This document shows positions 8,728 through 16,539 of a stretch of 64,000 bases of DNA, piece by piece (within the stretch, counting starts at the first letter, position 1; each line of letters opens with the position of its first letter). The notes beneath the pieces were generated by a model. The model saw nothing but the letters and a program-made list of their open reading frames with translations, was not told the DNA's origin and made no database searches. The translations under genes and the position numbers were made by a program. The DNA is taken from the NCBI RefSeq assembly GCF_014649755.1, contig NZ_BMTQ01000019.1:1-64000 (forward strand), given 5' to 3'. The DNA comes from Streptomyces litmocidini. Its GTDB lineage: Bacteria; Actinomycetota; Actinomycetes; Streptomycetales; Streptomycetaceae.

Positions 8728-9201
8728 ATGAGCGAGCGACTGCAGCCCGGCGACACCGCCCCCGCCTTCACCCTTCCCGACGCGGACGGCAACGAGGTCT
8801 CCCTCGCGGACCACAAGGGCCGCAAGGTCATCGTCTACTTCTACCCCGCGGCCCTCACCCCCGGCTGCACCAAGCAGGCCTGCGACTTCACCGACAACCT
8901 CGACGTCCTCGCCGCCGCGGGCTACGACGTCATCGGCGTGTCCCCCGACAAGCCGGAGAAGCTCGCGAAGTTCCGCGAGAAGGAGAACCTCAAGGTCACC
9001 CTGGTCGGCGACCCGGAGAAGACGACCCTGGAGGCGTACGGCGCCTTCGGCGAGAAGAAGCTGTACGGCAAGGTGGTGACGGGCGTGATCCGCTCCACGG
9101 TCGTGGTCGACGAGGAGGGCAAGGTGGAGCACGCCTTCTACAACGTCAAGGCCACCGGCCACGTCGCCAAGATCATCAGGGACCTGGCCATCGAGGGCTG
9201 A
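8728..9201 (+). CDS. bcp: Thioredoxin-dependent thiol peroxidase (BCP-type peroxiredoxin)
   Basis: A 157-aa peroxiredoxin of the BCP/PrxQ group. The active-site stretch is PAALTPGCTKQACDF, with peroxidatic Cys47 and the resolving cysteine five residues later (Cys52), the atypical two-cysteine arrangement. It reduces peroxides in the cytoplasm using thioredoxin. The ATG has GAGGAGAG about 7 nt upstream; a much longer open frame upstream is antisense to the DUF3618 gene and was discarded. The length is normal for the family. Confidence 0.93.
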   Translation: MSERLQPGDTAPAFTLPDADGNEVSLADHKGRKVIVYFYPAALTPGCTKQACDFTDNLDVLAAAGYDVIGVSPDKPEKLAKFREKENLKVTLVGDPEKTTLEAYGAFGEKKLYGKVVTGVIRSTVVVDEEGKVEHAFYNVKATGHVAKIIRDLAIEG

Positions 9202-9311
9202 CCCCCGCCCGACGTGACGGACGTCCCATTCCGGGACCCGTTCCGTTTGTGATCGGCGTGACCGTGCAGAAGTGCCTCTGGAGTGTGCTCCCCAAGAGAG
9301 GACGTACGGTC

Positions 9312-10808
9312 ATGCCGGCCACAGACCGCGACCCCGCGGCCGATCCCGAGGCCCTGAGACGCCATCCGCGCCTGTTCAAGGCCGTCACCCGGCGCCGGGA
9401 GCCCAGACTGCGGCGGACCGACATCACGGTCACCGACGAGGCGGCGGTCAAGCGGGCGGTGAGGGCGGCCTCCCTGGGCAACGCCATGGAGTGGTTCGAC
9501 TTCGGCATCTACGCCTACCTCGCCGTCACCCTCGGGCACGTCTTCTTCCCGGCCGGCAACGACACGGTCCAGCTGCTGTCGTCGTTCGCGACGTTCGCGG
9601 TCGCCTTCCTGATCCGCCCACTCGGCGGCATGGTGTTCGGCCCGATGGGTGACCGGTTGGGCCGGAAGAAGGTCCTCGCCCTGACCATGATCCTCATGGC
9701 GGTCGGCACCTTCGCGATCGGCCTGATCCCCTCCTACGCCTCGATCGGCTTCTGGGCACCGGCGCTCCTCGTGTTCTTCCGCATGCTCCAGGGGTTCTCG
9801 ACCGGCGGCGAGTACGGCGGCGCCTCGACCTTCATCGCCGAGTACGCCCCCGACCGCCGCCGCGGCTACTTCGGCAGCTTCCTCGAATTCGGCACCCTGG
9901 CCGGTTACGTCGGCGCGGCGGGCCTCGTCACGGCGCTCACCGCGTGGCTCGGCACCGACACGATGGAGGCGTGGGGCTGGCGCGTGCCGTTCCTCGTGGC
10001 GGGCCCCCTGGGCCTGGTCGGCCTCTACCTGCGGCTGCGCCTCGACGAGACGCCCGCCTTCCAGAAGCTGGGGACCGAGTCGGCGCGCGCCTCCGAGGCG
10101 GCGGACCCCGTGGAGACCTCCACCAAGGGCGACCTGGCGAAAATCTTCCGACAGCAGTGGCCCGCGCTGATCCTGTGCGTCGCCCTGGTGGGCGCGTACA
10201 ACATCACCGACTACATGCTGCTGTCGTACATGCCGACGTACCTCTCCGACGAGCTCGGCTACAGCGAGACCCACGGCCTGCTGATCCTCCTGCTCGTGAT
10301 GGTCCTGCTCATGCTGATCATCACTCAGGTCGGCCGCCTCAACGACCGCTTCGGCCGCAAGCCCGTCCTGATGACCGGCATGCTCGGCTTCCTGCTCCTC
10401 TCCCTGCCCGCCTTCCTCCTCATCGGGCAGGGCGGCGTACCCGCGATCACCGCGGGCATGCTGATGCTCGGCCTCTCGCTGGTCTGCATGCTCGGCACCA
10501 TGTCGGCGGCGCTCCCCGCGCTCTTCCCGACGGACGTGCGGTACGGCTCCCTTTCGGTGGGCTACAACCTGTCGACCTCCCTCTTCGGCGGTACGACCCC
10601 GCTCGTGATCACGGCCCTGATCGGCGCGACCGGCAGCAATCTGATGCCGGCGTACTACGCGATGGGCGCGGCGCTCGTCGGCGTGGTCGCGGTGGCCTGC
10701 ATGAAGGAGACGGCCCGGCGCCCCCTGGACGGCTCGCCCCCGTCGGTGGAGACCCCGGAGGAGGCGGCGGAACTGATCCTGGCCCAGGCCCCGGAACCGA
10801 AGTTCTGA
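9312..10808 (+). CDS. proP: MFS transporter of the metabolite:H+ symporter family, ProP-like
   Basis: A 498-aa, twelve-helix transporter. The family signatures include SLGNAMEWFDFGIYAY at the first helix, GDRLGRKK between helices 2 and 3, and RMLQGFSTGGEYGGA in helix 4-5. These match the MHS subfamily, and the best fit is the proline/glycine-betaine type (ProP), which imports osmoprotectants with protons. The N-terminal cytoplasmic tail of about 60 residues is longer than in E. coli ProP, and the C-terminal coiled coil of ProP is missing. The start was chosen at the ATG with AGAGAGGA upstream. The substrate is inferred from family resemblance only. Confidence 0.8.
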   Translation: MPATDRDPAADPEALRRHPRLFKAVTRRREPRLRRTDITVTDEAAVKRAVRAASLGNAMEWFDFGIYAYLAVTLGHVFFPAGNDTVQLLSSFATFAVAFLIRPLGGMVFGPMGDRLGRKKVLALTMILMAVGTFAIGLIPSYASIGFWAPALLVFFRMLQGFSTGGEYGGASTFIAEYAPDRRRGYFGSFLEFGTLAGYVGAAGLVTALTAWLGTDTMEAWGWRVPFLVAGPLGLVGLYLRLRLDETPAFQKLGTESARASEAADPVETSTKGDLAKIFRQQWPALILCVALVGAYNITDYMLLSYMPTYLSDELGYSETHGLLILLLVMVLLMLIITQVGRLNDRFGRKPVLMTGMLGFLLLSLPAFLLIGQGGVPAITAGMLMLGLSLVCMLGTMSAALPALFPTDVRYGSLSVGYNLSTSLFGGTTPLVITALIGATGSNLMPAYYAMGAALVGVVAVACMKETARRPLDGSPPSVETPEEAAELILAQAPEPKF

Positions 10809-10944
10809 CCCCTCTCGACCAACGGATCGGCCCGCACCGGCGTCCCCCGGCGCGGGCCGTTCCGTTTCTCGTACGCGCGATGACGTGACCGTCCGATATC
10901 CGGATCGTTGGTCCGTGCGAGATCCGTACTGGGGAGGGGATCCC

Positions 10945-11574
10945 ATGGGGGCGAGCCCGTACACGAGGGACGTGCTGGAGTCGGCGGCACGGGGAGCGCG
11001 GACACTGACGGAGGCGCTGGAACGGTTGGGGGTGGATCCGAGGAGCGGGTCGCGCCGGTACCTCCTCGACCGCATGCGGAAGCTGGGGGTGGGCACGTCG
11101 CACTTCGAGCGGGAGGGGGTGCGGTGGACACGGAAGGTTCTGGCGGAGGCGGTGGCGGCGTCCACGAGCGTCCAGGAAGTGCTGCGCCGGTTGGGCATCG
11201 ACGCGGTCGGCGGACACCACACGCACATCAGCCGCCGCCTCACCGCCCTGGGCATCGACACGTCCCACTTCGCGCCGGCGCGGCGGGGACGGGTGAAGAC
11301 CCCGGGCGGAAATCCGCTCCGGTTGCGCGGCCCGGAAGGCGGCAGGGTTCCGGGGCAGCGCCTCAGGCGCCATCTTCTGCGCCTCGGGGTCGAGGAACGC
11401 TGCGCGGAGTGCGGCACGGGCCGGGAGTGGAACGGCAGGCCCCTGCAGCTGGAAGTGGACCACATCAACGCCGAGTGGTGGGACGACCGGCCAGAGAACC
11501 TCCGCTTCCTGTGCCCCAACTGCCATGCGGCGACGGACACGTACAGGGGTCGCAAGCGGAGGGGCCGGGGATGA
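10945..11574 (+). CDS. HNH endonuclease with two repeated HTH-like modules
   Basis: A 209-aa protein. Two ~49-residue modules (about 6-54 and 60-108) share the pattern [YW]TR.VL..A......+.E.L.RLG, then a variable loop, then a basic helix ending LG[VI].TSHF. Each looks like a helix-turn-helix unit. After a basic linker comes an HNH nuclease domain: CAEC (153-156), LEVDHINAEWWDDRPENLRF (169-188) with the catalytic DH, and LCPNCH (189-194). The ATG has GGGGAGGGGA upstream. The last four bases overlap the start of the paralogous next gene (ATGA), so both are translated together. The function is unproven: a homing-type or defence nuclease is possible. Confidence 0.85.
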   Translation: MGASPYTRDVLESAARGARTLTEALERLGVDPRSGSRRYLLDRMRKLGVGTSHFEREGVRWTRKVLAEAVAASTSVQEVLRRLGIDAVGGHHTHISRRLTALGIDTSHFAPARRGRVKTPGGNPLRLRGPEGGRVPGQRLRRHLLRLGVEERCAECGTGREWNGRPLQLEVDHINAEWWDDRPENLRFLCPNCHAATDTYRGRKRRGRG

Positions 11575-12458
11575 CCGCACAGACGTACACCCGCGACCTG
11601 CTCGCCCGAACCGCCGCGGAATCCGTGAGTCTCGTCGACCTGATGCGTCGGCTGGGTACGCCGATGGCCACCGGTCCGCGCAGTTACCTGAACAAACGGC
11701 TCAGGCACTACGGCATCGACACGTCGCACTTCCGCGAGGAGAGCCTGCCCGAGCGGCCGCGCCGCTCCTACACGAGAGAGCTGCTGGCGAAGGCGGCCGC
11801 GCACTCGCACAGCATCCGCGAAATGATCGAGTTCATGGGGTACTCCCCGCGCGACTGCCCTTACGGGCACATCCGCAAGCAGCTCGACCGGTTCGGCATC
11901 GACACGTCTCACTTCCGTAGCGGACGCAGGTACGGCTGCGGGGTTCCCGCGCGGGACGAGCTCGCCCGGGCCGTGGCATGCTCGCAAAGCTTCGCGGGCG
12001 TGCTGAAGCGCCTCGGCATTCCCGACAGCGGTGCGGCCCGGACGCGCGTGAAGCGAGGCATGGCCGCCCACGGCATCTCTTGCGAGCACTTCGTGGGACA
12101 GGCCCACCAACGAGGCGTCCCCTCTCAAACGCGCAAGACGGCGGCCGAGATTCTCGTCCGCCTGGAACCGGGGGCCCATCGCACCAGGACCGCGCAGTTG
12201 CGTCGCGCGCTGGACGAGTTGGGCGTACCGCACGTGTGCCAGGCGTGCGGCATCGGCGACGTCTGGCGCGGAAAGCGACTCGTCCTGGAGATCGACCACG
12301 CCAACGGCGACCGGCTCGACAACCGCGTCGAGAACCTGCGGTACCTGTGCCCGTCGTGCCACAGCCAGACCAGCACCTTCTCGAACCGCCGCGGTGGAGC
12401 ACAGTACAGTGGGCGCCGCGGGTCCGTACCCCAGCTGGCCAAGAGGGCGCCGGTTTAG
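11571..12458 (+). CDS. HNH endonuclease with three repeated HTH-like modules
   Basis: A 295-aa paralogue of the preceding protein. It has three modules (about 6-54, 67-115 and 126-174), the first two ending FGIDTSHF or YGIDTSHF and the third a degenerate GISCEHF. The HNH domain has CQAC (223-226), LEIDHANGDRLDNRVENLRY (239-258) and LCPSCH (259-264), with all metal-site cysteines kept. It starts inside the previous gene (ATGA overlap). Unusually, its last 13 codons lie within the tRNA gene, and its TAG stop coincides with the tRNA anticodon triplet. The modules probably read DNA in tandem. The target is unknown. Confidence 0.85.
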   Translation: MTAQTYTRDLLARTAAESVSLVDLMRRLGTPMATGPRSYLNKRLRHYGIDTSHFREESLPERPRRSYTRELLAKAAAHSHSIREMIEFMGYSPRDCPYGHIRKQLDRFGIDTSHFRSGRRYGCGVPARDELARAVACSQSFAGVLKRLGIPDSGAARTRVKRGMAAHGISCEHFVGQAHQRGVPSQTRKTAAEILVRLEPGAHRTRTAQLRRALDELGVPHVCQACGIGDVWRGKRLVLEIDHANGDRLDNRVENLRYLCPSCHSQTSTFSNRRGGAQYSGRRGSVPQLAKRAPV

Positions 12459-12495
12459 GTCCGGTGTGTCGTGGGTTCGAGTCCCACCGGGCCCA
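12420..12495 (+). tRNA. tRNA with UAG anticodon (leucine-type) and short variable loop
   Basis: A complete cloverleaf. A 7-bp acceptor stem (GGGTCCG with CGGGCCC, one G-T) precedes a D arm with CCC/GGG and GG in the loop. The anticodon stem GCCGG/CCGGT encloses loop TTTAGGT, giving anticodon TAG at 12456-12458, and the T arm GTGGG-TTCGAGT-CCCAC follows, with discriminator A. No CCA is encoded. UAG reads CUA (leucine), but bacterial tRNA-Leu normally has a long variable arm; here only five bases (GTGTC) lie between the anticodon and T stems. The 5' half overlaps the end of the HNH gene. Confidence 0.8.
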
Positions 12496-12500
12496 CATCG

Positions 12501-12531
12501 ACGGCGCGGCACTCCGAGAGTGCCGCGCCGT
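12501..12531. terminator. Bidirectional hairpin terminator
   Basis: A perfect 13-bp stem (acggcgcggcact) with a 5-nt loop, followed by TTTG. It lies between the tRNA and the convergent rdgB and could serve both strands. Confidence 0.75.
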
Positions 12532-12540
12532 TTGCACCCC

Positions 12541-13149
12541 TCAGCCCACCAGCTCCTTCACCACCGGCACCAGCGCCCTGAAGGCCTTGCCGCGGTGGCT
12601 GATCGCGTTCTTCTCGGCCGGGGTCAGTTCGGCGCAGGTCACGTCGTGGCCCTCCGGCTGGAGGATCGGGTCGTAGCCGAAGCCGTTCGTGCCCGTCGGG
12701 GCGTGGCGGAGGGTGCCCGGCATCCGGCCCTCGACCACGCGTTCCGTGCCGTCCGGGAGGGCCAGGGCCGCCGCGCAGGCGAAGTGGGCGCCGCGGTGGG
12801 CGTCGTCGATGTCCGAGAGCTGGGCGAGGAGCAGGTTCAGGTTGGCCTTGTCGTCGCCGTGGGTGCCGGCCCAGCGGGCGGAGAAGATGCCGGGGGCGCC
12901 GTTCAGGACGTCGACGCAGAGGCCGGAGTCGTCGGCGACGGCCGGGAGGCCGGTGGCCCGGGCGAGGGCGTGGGCCTTCAGGAGGGCGTTCTCGGCGAAG
13001 GTGACGCCCGTTTCCTTGACGTCGGGGACGTCGGGGTACGCGTCCGCGCCGACGAGTTCGAGGTCGAGGCCCGCGTCGGCGAGGATCGCGTGGAGTTCGG
13101 TGATCTTGCCCGCGTTGCGGGTGGCGAGGATCAGTCGCTGTCGGGTCAT
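12541..13149 (-). CDS. rdgB: RdgB/HAM1 family non-canonical purine NTP pyrophosphatase
   Basis: A 202-aa house-cleaning enzyme that hydrolyses dITP and XTP to monophosphates, keeping deaminated purines out of DNA and RNA. The hallmarks are ATRNAGKITEL (substrate/metal loop), VADDSGL, GTNGFGYDP and KNAISHRGKA. The length is normal. It starts 7 bp after the stop of the lipoprotein gene, and both follow rph on the same strand. The rph-rdgB linkage is common in actinobacteria and supports the call. Confidence 0.95.
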   Translation of the reverse strand: MTRQRLILATRNAGKITELHAILADAGLDLELVGADAYPDVPDVKETGVTFAENALLKAHALARATGLPAVADDSGLCVDVLNGAPGIFSARWAGTHGDDKANLNLLLAQLSDIDDAHRGAHFACAAALALPDGTERVVEGRMPGTLRHAPTGTNGFGYDPILQPEGHDVTCAELTPAEKNAISHRGKAFRALVPVVKELVG

Positions 13150-13156
13150 GCCCCGA

Positions 13157-13537
13157 TTATCCCGGGGTGCAGACCTTGGCCACTTCGCCGGCCGCGTCGG
13201 TGATCGGCGTGATGTCCGGGGTGGTGTCGCCGTTCTTGACCGCCGTGCGGACGGAGTCGACGCCCTTGGAGAGGTCGTCCACGGCCTTCGAGAGGTCGGC
13301 GTTGCCCGTGGTGTTCTTGAGGTTGCCCAGTTCGGTGGAGATCGAGTTCAGGGACTCCTCGATCTGCGTCACGTCGTTGGAGGCGTTCGAGACGGCCTGC
13401 TGGAGGTTCTGCACGGACGTGGCTATCGCGTCGGCGGTCTTGACGCAGTCCATGGCCGTGTCGAGGGCTCCGCAGCCGCTCAGGACGGTGGTGAGCGCGG
13501 CGGCCGTGGCCGTGGCGAGTGCGAGACGGCGCTTCAA
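13157..13537 (-). CDS. Small predicted lipoprotein with helical repeats
   Basis: A 126-aa secreted lipoprotein. The TTG start has GGGGGAGGA 6 nt upstream and is preferred over the in-frame ATGs further upstream, which lack a site. The signal peptide KRRLALATATAAALTTVLSGC ends in a lipobox with Cys22 as the lipidated residue. The mature part is rich in Asn, Asp, Ser and Val with a heptad-like pattern (VQNLQQAVSNASNDVTQIEE...), likely a helical bundle. It sits between rph and rdgB on the same strand. I do not recognise a named family. Confidence 0.75.
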   Translation of the reverse strand: MKRRLALATATAAALTTVLSGCGALDTAMDCVKTADAIATSVQNLQQAVSNASNDVTQIEESLNSISTELGNLKNTTGNADLSKAVDDLSKGVDSVRTAVKNGDTTPDITPITDAAGEVAKVCTPG

Positions 13538-13637
13538 GGCGGGTCCTCCCCCAGATACGTACATGACAGTCTTCGGGCGCACGGATCGTATCGGGTACGT
13601 TCCGTGCGCCCGTCGCCCGTCAGGACGCAGCCGACCG

Positions 13638-14369
<732 letters not shown>

Positions 14370-14462
14370 GGGACGAGCCTATCGGGGCGCGGCGGGCATG
14401 GCGGAGGGCCCGTTCCCCTGCCGGAACGGGCCCTCCTCAGGATGCGAGCGGGGGGCTCACGC

Positions 14463-14696
14463 TCACATCAGGTCTTCGATCTCCGCGGCGATCGGGTCGG
14501 CGTCGGTGCCGATGACGACCTGGATGGCGGTGCCCATCTTCACGACGCCGTGGGCGCCGGCGGCCTTCAGGGCGGCCTCGTCGACGAGGGAGGCGTCCAC
14601 GACCTCGGTGCGCAGGCGGGTGATGCAGCCTTCGACCTCTTCGATGTTGTCGATGCCTCCGAGCCCGGCGACGATCTTCTCAGCCTTGCTGGCCAT
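14463..14696 (-). CDS. nagF: PTS N-acetylglucosamine/glucose-family EIIB component
   Basis: A 77-aa soluble EIIB phosphocarrier. The phosphorylated cysteine lies in VEGCITRLRTEV (Cys24), and the GVVKMGTAIQVVIGTDAD C-terminal part is typical. It passes phosphate from EIIA to the incoming N-acetylglucosamine held by the separate membrane EIIC. An upstream in-frame GTG exists, but this ATG has GGGAG at a good distance and gives the standard EIIB length. It is divergent from nagE1, with a dre site between them, as in S. coelicolor, where I recall the nagF name. Confidence 0.9.
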   Translation of the reverse strand: MASKAEKIVAGLGGIDNIEEVEGCITRLRTEVVDASLVDEAALKAAGAHGVVKMGTAIQVVIGTDADPIAAEIEDLM

Positions 14697-14868
14697 GTGT
14701 TTCTCCCTGTCCGTTCCGTTCGCGAGGGCGCGAATCTCGGCGCACCTGCGGTCCGCTTTGTCACGGTAACCCACGGTTGGCCCAACTTCGCGAGCAAGGA
14801 CAGCCGTTCTGTCGAATGATGACGATCACCGGCGGCCTGTCCTCAGCGGGCTCCCGGAGCCTACCGCA

Positions 14869-14884
14869 ACTGGTCTACACCAGT
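14869..14884. promoter_or_regulatory. DasR operator (dre) between nagF and nagE1
   Basis: The sequence actggtctacaccagt is a near-perfect match to the 16-bp DasR-responsive element. DasR is the GntR-type repressor of N-acetylglucosamine and chitin use, released by glucosamine-6-phosphate. The site is 48 bp before the nagE1 start and about 173 bp from nagF. Confidence 0.9.
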
Positions 14885-14931
14885 GTGCAACGAGACGCGG
14901 GCCCGGTCCGTTCCGGGCAGGGAGGACGCCG

Positions 14932-16251
14932 ATGAGTACCGACAGCGCCGCGGCGAAACCGGCACCGGAACCGAAACCGAAGAGGTCCGTCTCCTGGGGC
15001 GGCCTCTTCCAGGGCCTCCAGAAGATGGGCCGCAGCCTCCAGCTGCCCATCGCCGTCCTCCCGGCCGCCGGCATCATCAACCGCCTGGGGCAGCCGGACG
15101 TCTTCGGCGCCGACGGTCTCGGCTGGGACAACGTCGCGAAGGTGATGGCGGGCGCCGGCGGCGCGCTGCTCGACGGCAACCTCGGCCTGCCCCTGCTGTT
15201 CTGCATCGGCGTCTCGATCGGCATGGCGAAGAAGGCGGACGGCTCGACCGCGCTGGCCGCGGTGGTCGGCTTCCTCGTCTACTACAACGTGCTGCGCCAG
15301 TTCCCGAAGGACTGCCCCGCGGGCACGAGGGACATCAACGGCGGCTGCCTCGCCCCGGACGAGGCCTTCGTCGGGTACACGTACCAGAATCCGGGCGTCT
15401 TCGGCGGCATCGTCATGGGTCTGCTCGCCGCCTGGTTCTGGCAGCGCTACCACCGGAAGAAGCTGGTCGACTGGCTGGGCTTCTTCAACGGCCGCCGTCT
15501 GGTCCCGATCATCATGACGTTCGTCGCGATCGTGTTCGCCGCGCTCTGCCTGTGGGTCTGGCCGCCGATCGGCGACGGTCTGGAGAGTTTCAGCGACTGG
15601 CTGGTCGGGCTCGGCGCGTGGGGGTCGGGCATCTTCGGCCTGGCCAACCGGGCGCTGCTCGTCATCGGCCTGCACCAGTTCCTGAACGTGCCCATCTGGT
15701 TCCAGTTCGGCACGTACACCAAGCCGGACGGCACGGTGGTCCACGGCGACATCCCCATGTTCCTCGCGGGCGACCCGAACGCCGGGCAGTTCCTGACGGG
15801 CTTCTTCCCGATCATGATGTTCGCGCTGCCCGCCGCGGCGCTCGCGATCACCCACACGGCGAAGCCGCACCGCCGCAAGGCGGTCGGCGGCCTGATGCTC
15901 TCGGTCGCCCTGACCTCGTTCGTCACGGGGATCACCGAGCCGATCGAGTACTCGTTCCTCTTCGTCGCGCCGCTGCTGTACGCGATCCACGCCGTGCTGA
16001 CGGGTGTGTCGATGGCGGTGACCTGGGCGCTCGGCGTGAAGGACGGCTTCAGCTTCTCGGCCGGCCTGATCGACTACGTGATCAACTGGAACCTCGCGAC
16101 GAAGCCGTGGCTGATCATTCCGATCGGTCTGGGGTTCGGGGTCGTGTACTACGTGATCTTCAGGTTCGCGATCACCACGTTCAACCTCCAGACGCCCGGC
16201 CGCGAGCCGGATGAGGTCGAGGAGGAGATCGAGCGCGACAACGTCAGGTGA
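14932..16251 (+). CDS. nagE1: PTS N-acetylglucosamine EIIC permease, first paralogue
   Basis: A 439-aa membrane component of the glucose-superfamily PTS without fused EIIB or EIIA domains. The hallmark sequences are QLPIAVLPAAGI near the start, KKADGSTALAAVVGFL, GLHQFLN in the substrate region and GITEPIEYSFLFVAPLLYAIHA near the end, over about ten helices. It imports N-acetylglucosamine with phosphorylation from NagF. GGGAGG lies 8 nt upstream of the ATG. Compared with the second copy, it carries an insertion DCPAGTRDINGGCLAPDE with two cysteines in an external loop. It is probably DasR-controlled. Confidence 0.9.
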   Translation: MSTDSAAAKPAPEPKPKRSVSWGGLFQGLQKMGRSLQLPIAVLPAAGIINRLGQPDVFGADGLGWDNVAKVMAGAGGALLDGNLGLPLLFCIGVSIGMAKKADGSTALAAVVGFLVYYNVLRQFPKDCPAGTRDINGGCLAPDEAFVGYTYQNPGVFGGIVMGLLAAWFWQRYHRKKLVDWLGFFNGRRLVPIIMTFVAIVFAALCLWVWPPIGDGLESFSDWLVGLGAWGSGIFGLANRALLVIGLHQFLNVPIWFQFGTYTKPDGTVVHGDIPMFLAGDPNAGQFLTGFFPIMMFALPAAALAITHTAKPHRRKAVGGLMLSVALTSFVTGITEPIEYSFLFVAPLLYAIHAVLTGVSMAVTWALGVKDGFSFSAGLIDYVINWNLATKPWLIIPIGLGFGVVYYVIFRFAITTFNLQTPGREPDEVEEEIERDNVR

Positions 16252-16315
16252 CCCGCCGGTCACCCGCCGGAACCCGGCCGCTCCCGGGGCTCCCGTCCCC
16301 CTCGTAAGGCTCGTG

Positions 16316-16350
16316 AAAGGCCTCCGGACCTGACCGTCCGGGGGCCTTTT
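16316..16350 (+). terminator. Terminator after nagE1
   Basis: A 14-bp stem (aaaggcctccggac with one G-T pair), a 6-nt loop and a terminal TTTT run. Confidence 0.85.
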
Positions 16351-16420
16351 GTCGTGCATTTCCAGCTATGGCTGAGCGCACAGAATTCACAGGTTCCTTA
16401 TCTAAGTCTCACGTGCTACA

Positions 16421-16465
16421 ACTGGTCTACACCACTCATTGGTGTAGACCACGCGGTCCAGACCA
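16421..16465 (+). promoter_or_regulatory. Array of DasR sites upstream of nagE2
   Basis: The first site, actggtctacaccact (16421-16436), and the second, attggtgtagaccacg (16438-16453), are clear dre elements in tandem. A third, weaker core, cggtccagacca (16454-16465), matches 10 of 12 core bases. The array ends 74 bp before the start codon of nagE2. Confidence 0.8.
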
Positions 16466-16539
16466 CCGCGTTCCACGAGACGCCGCCGTCACCCCCTTTT
16501 CCATCCTCTGGCGGCGCCTTGCCCTACTGGAGGAAGTTG

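Noticed and set aside
9138..12512. A 3.4-kb open frame on the minus strand across the ProP-like and HNH genes
   Set aside because: It is antisense to well-supported genes and its translation is Arg/Pro/Gly-rich without domains; such long frames arise from high GC content.
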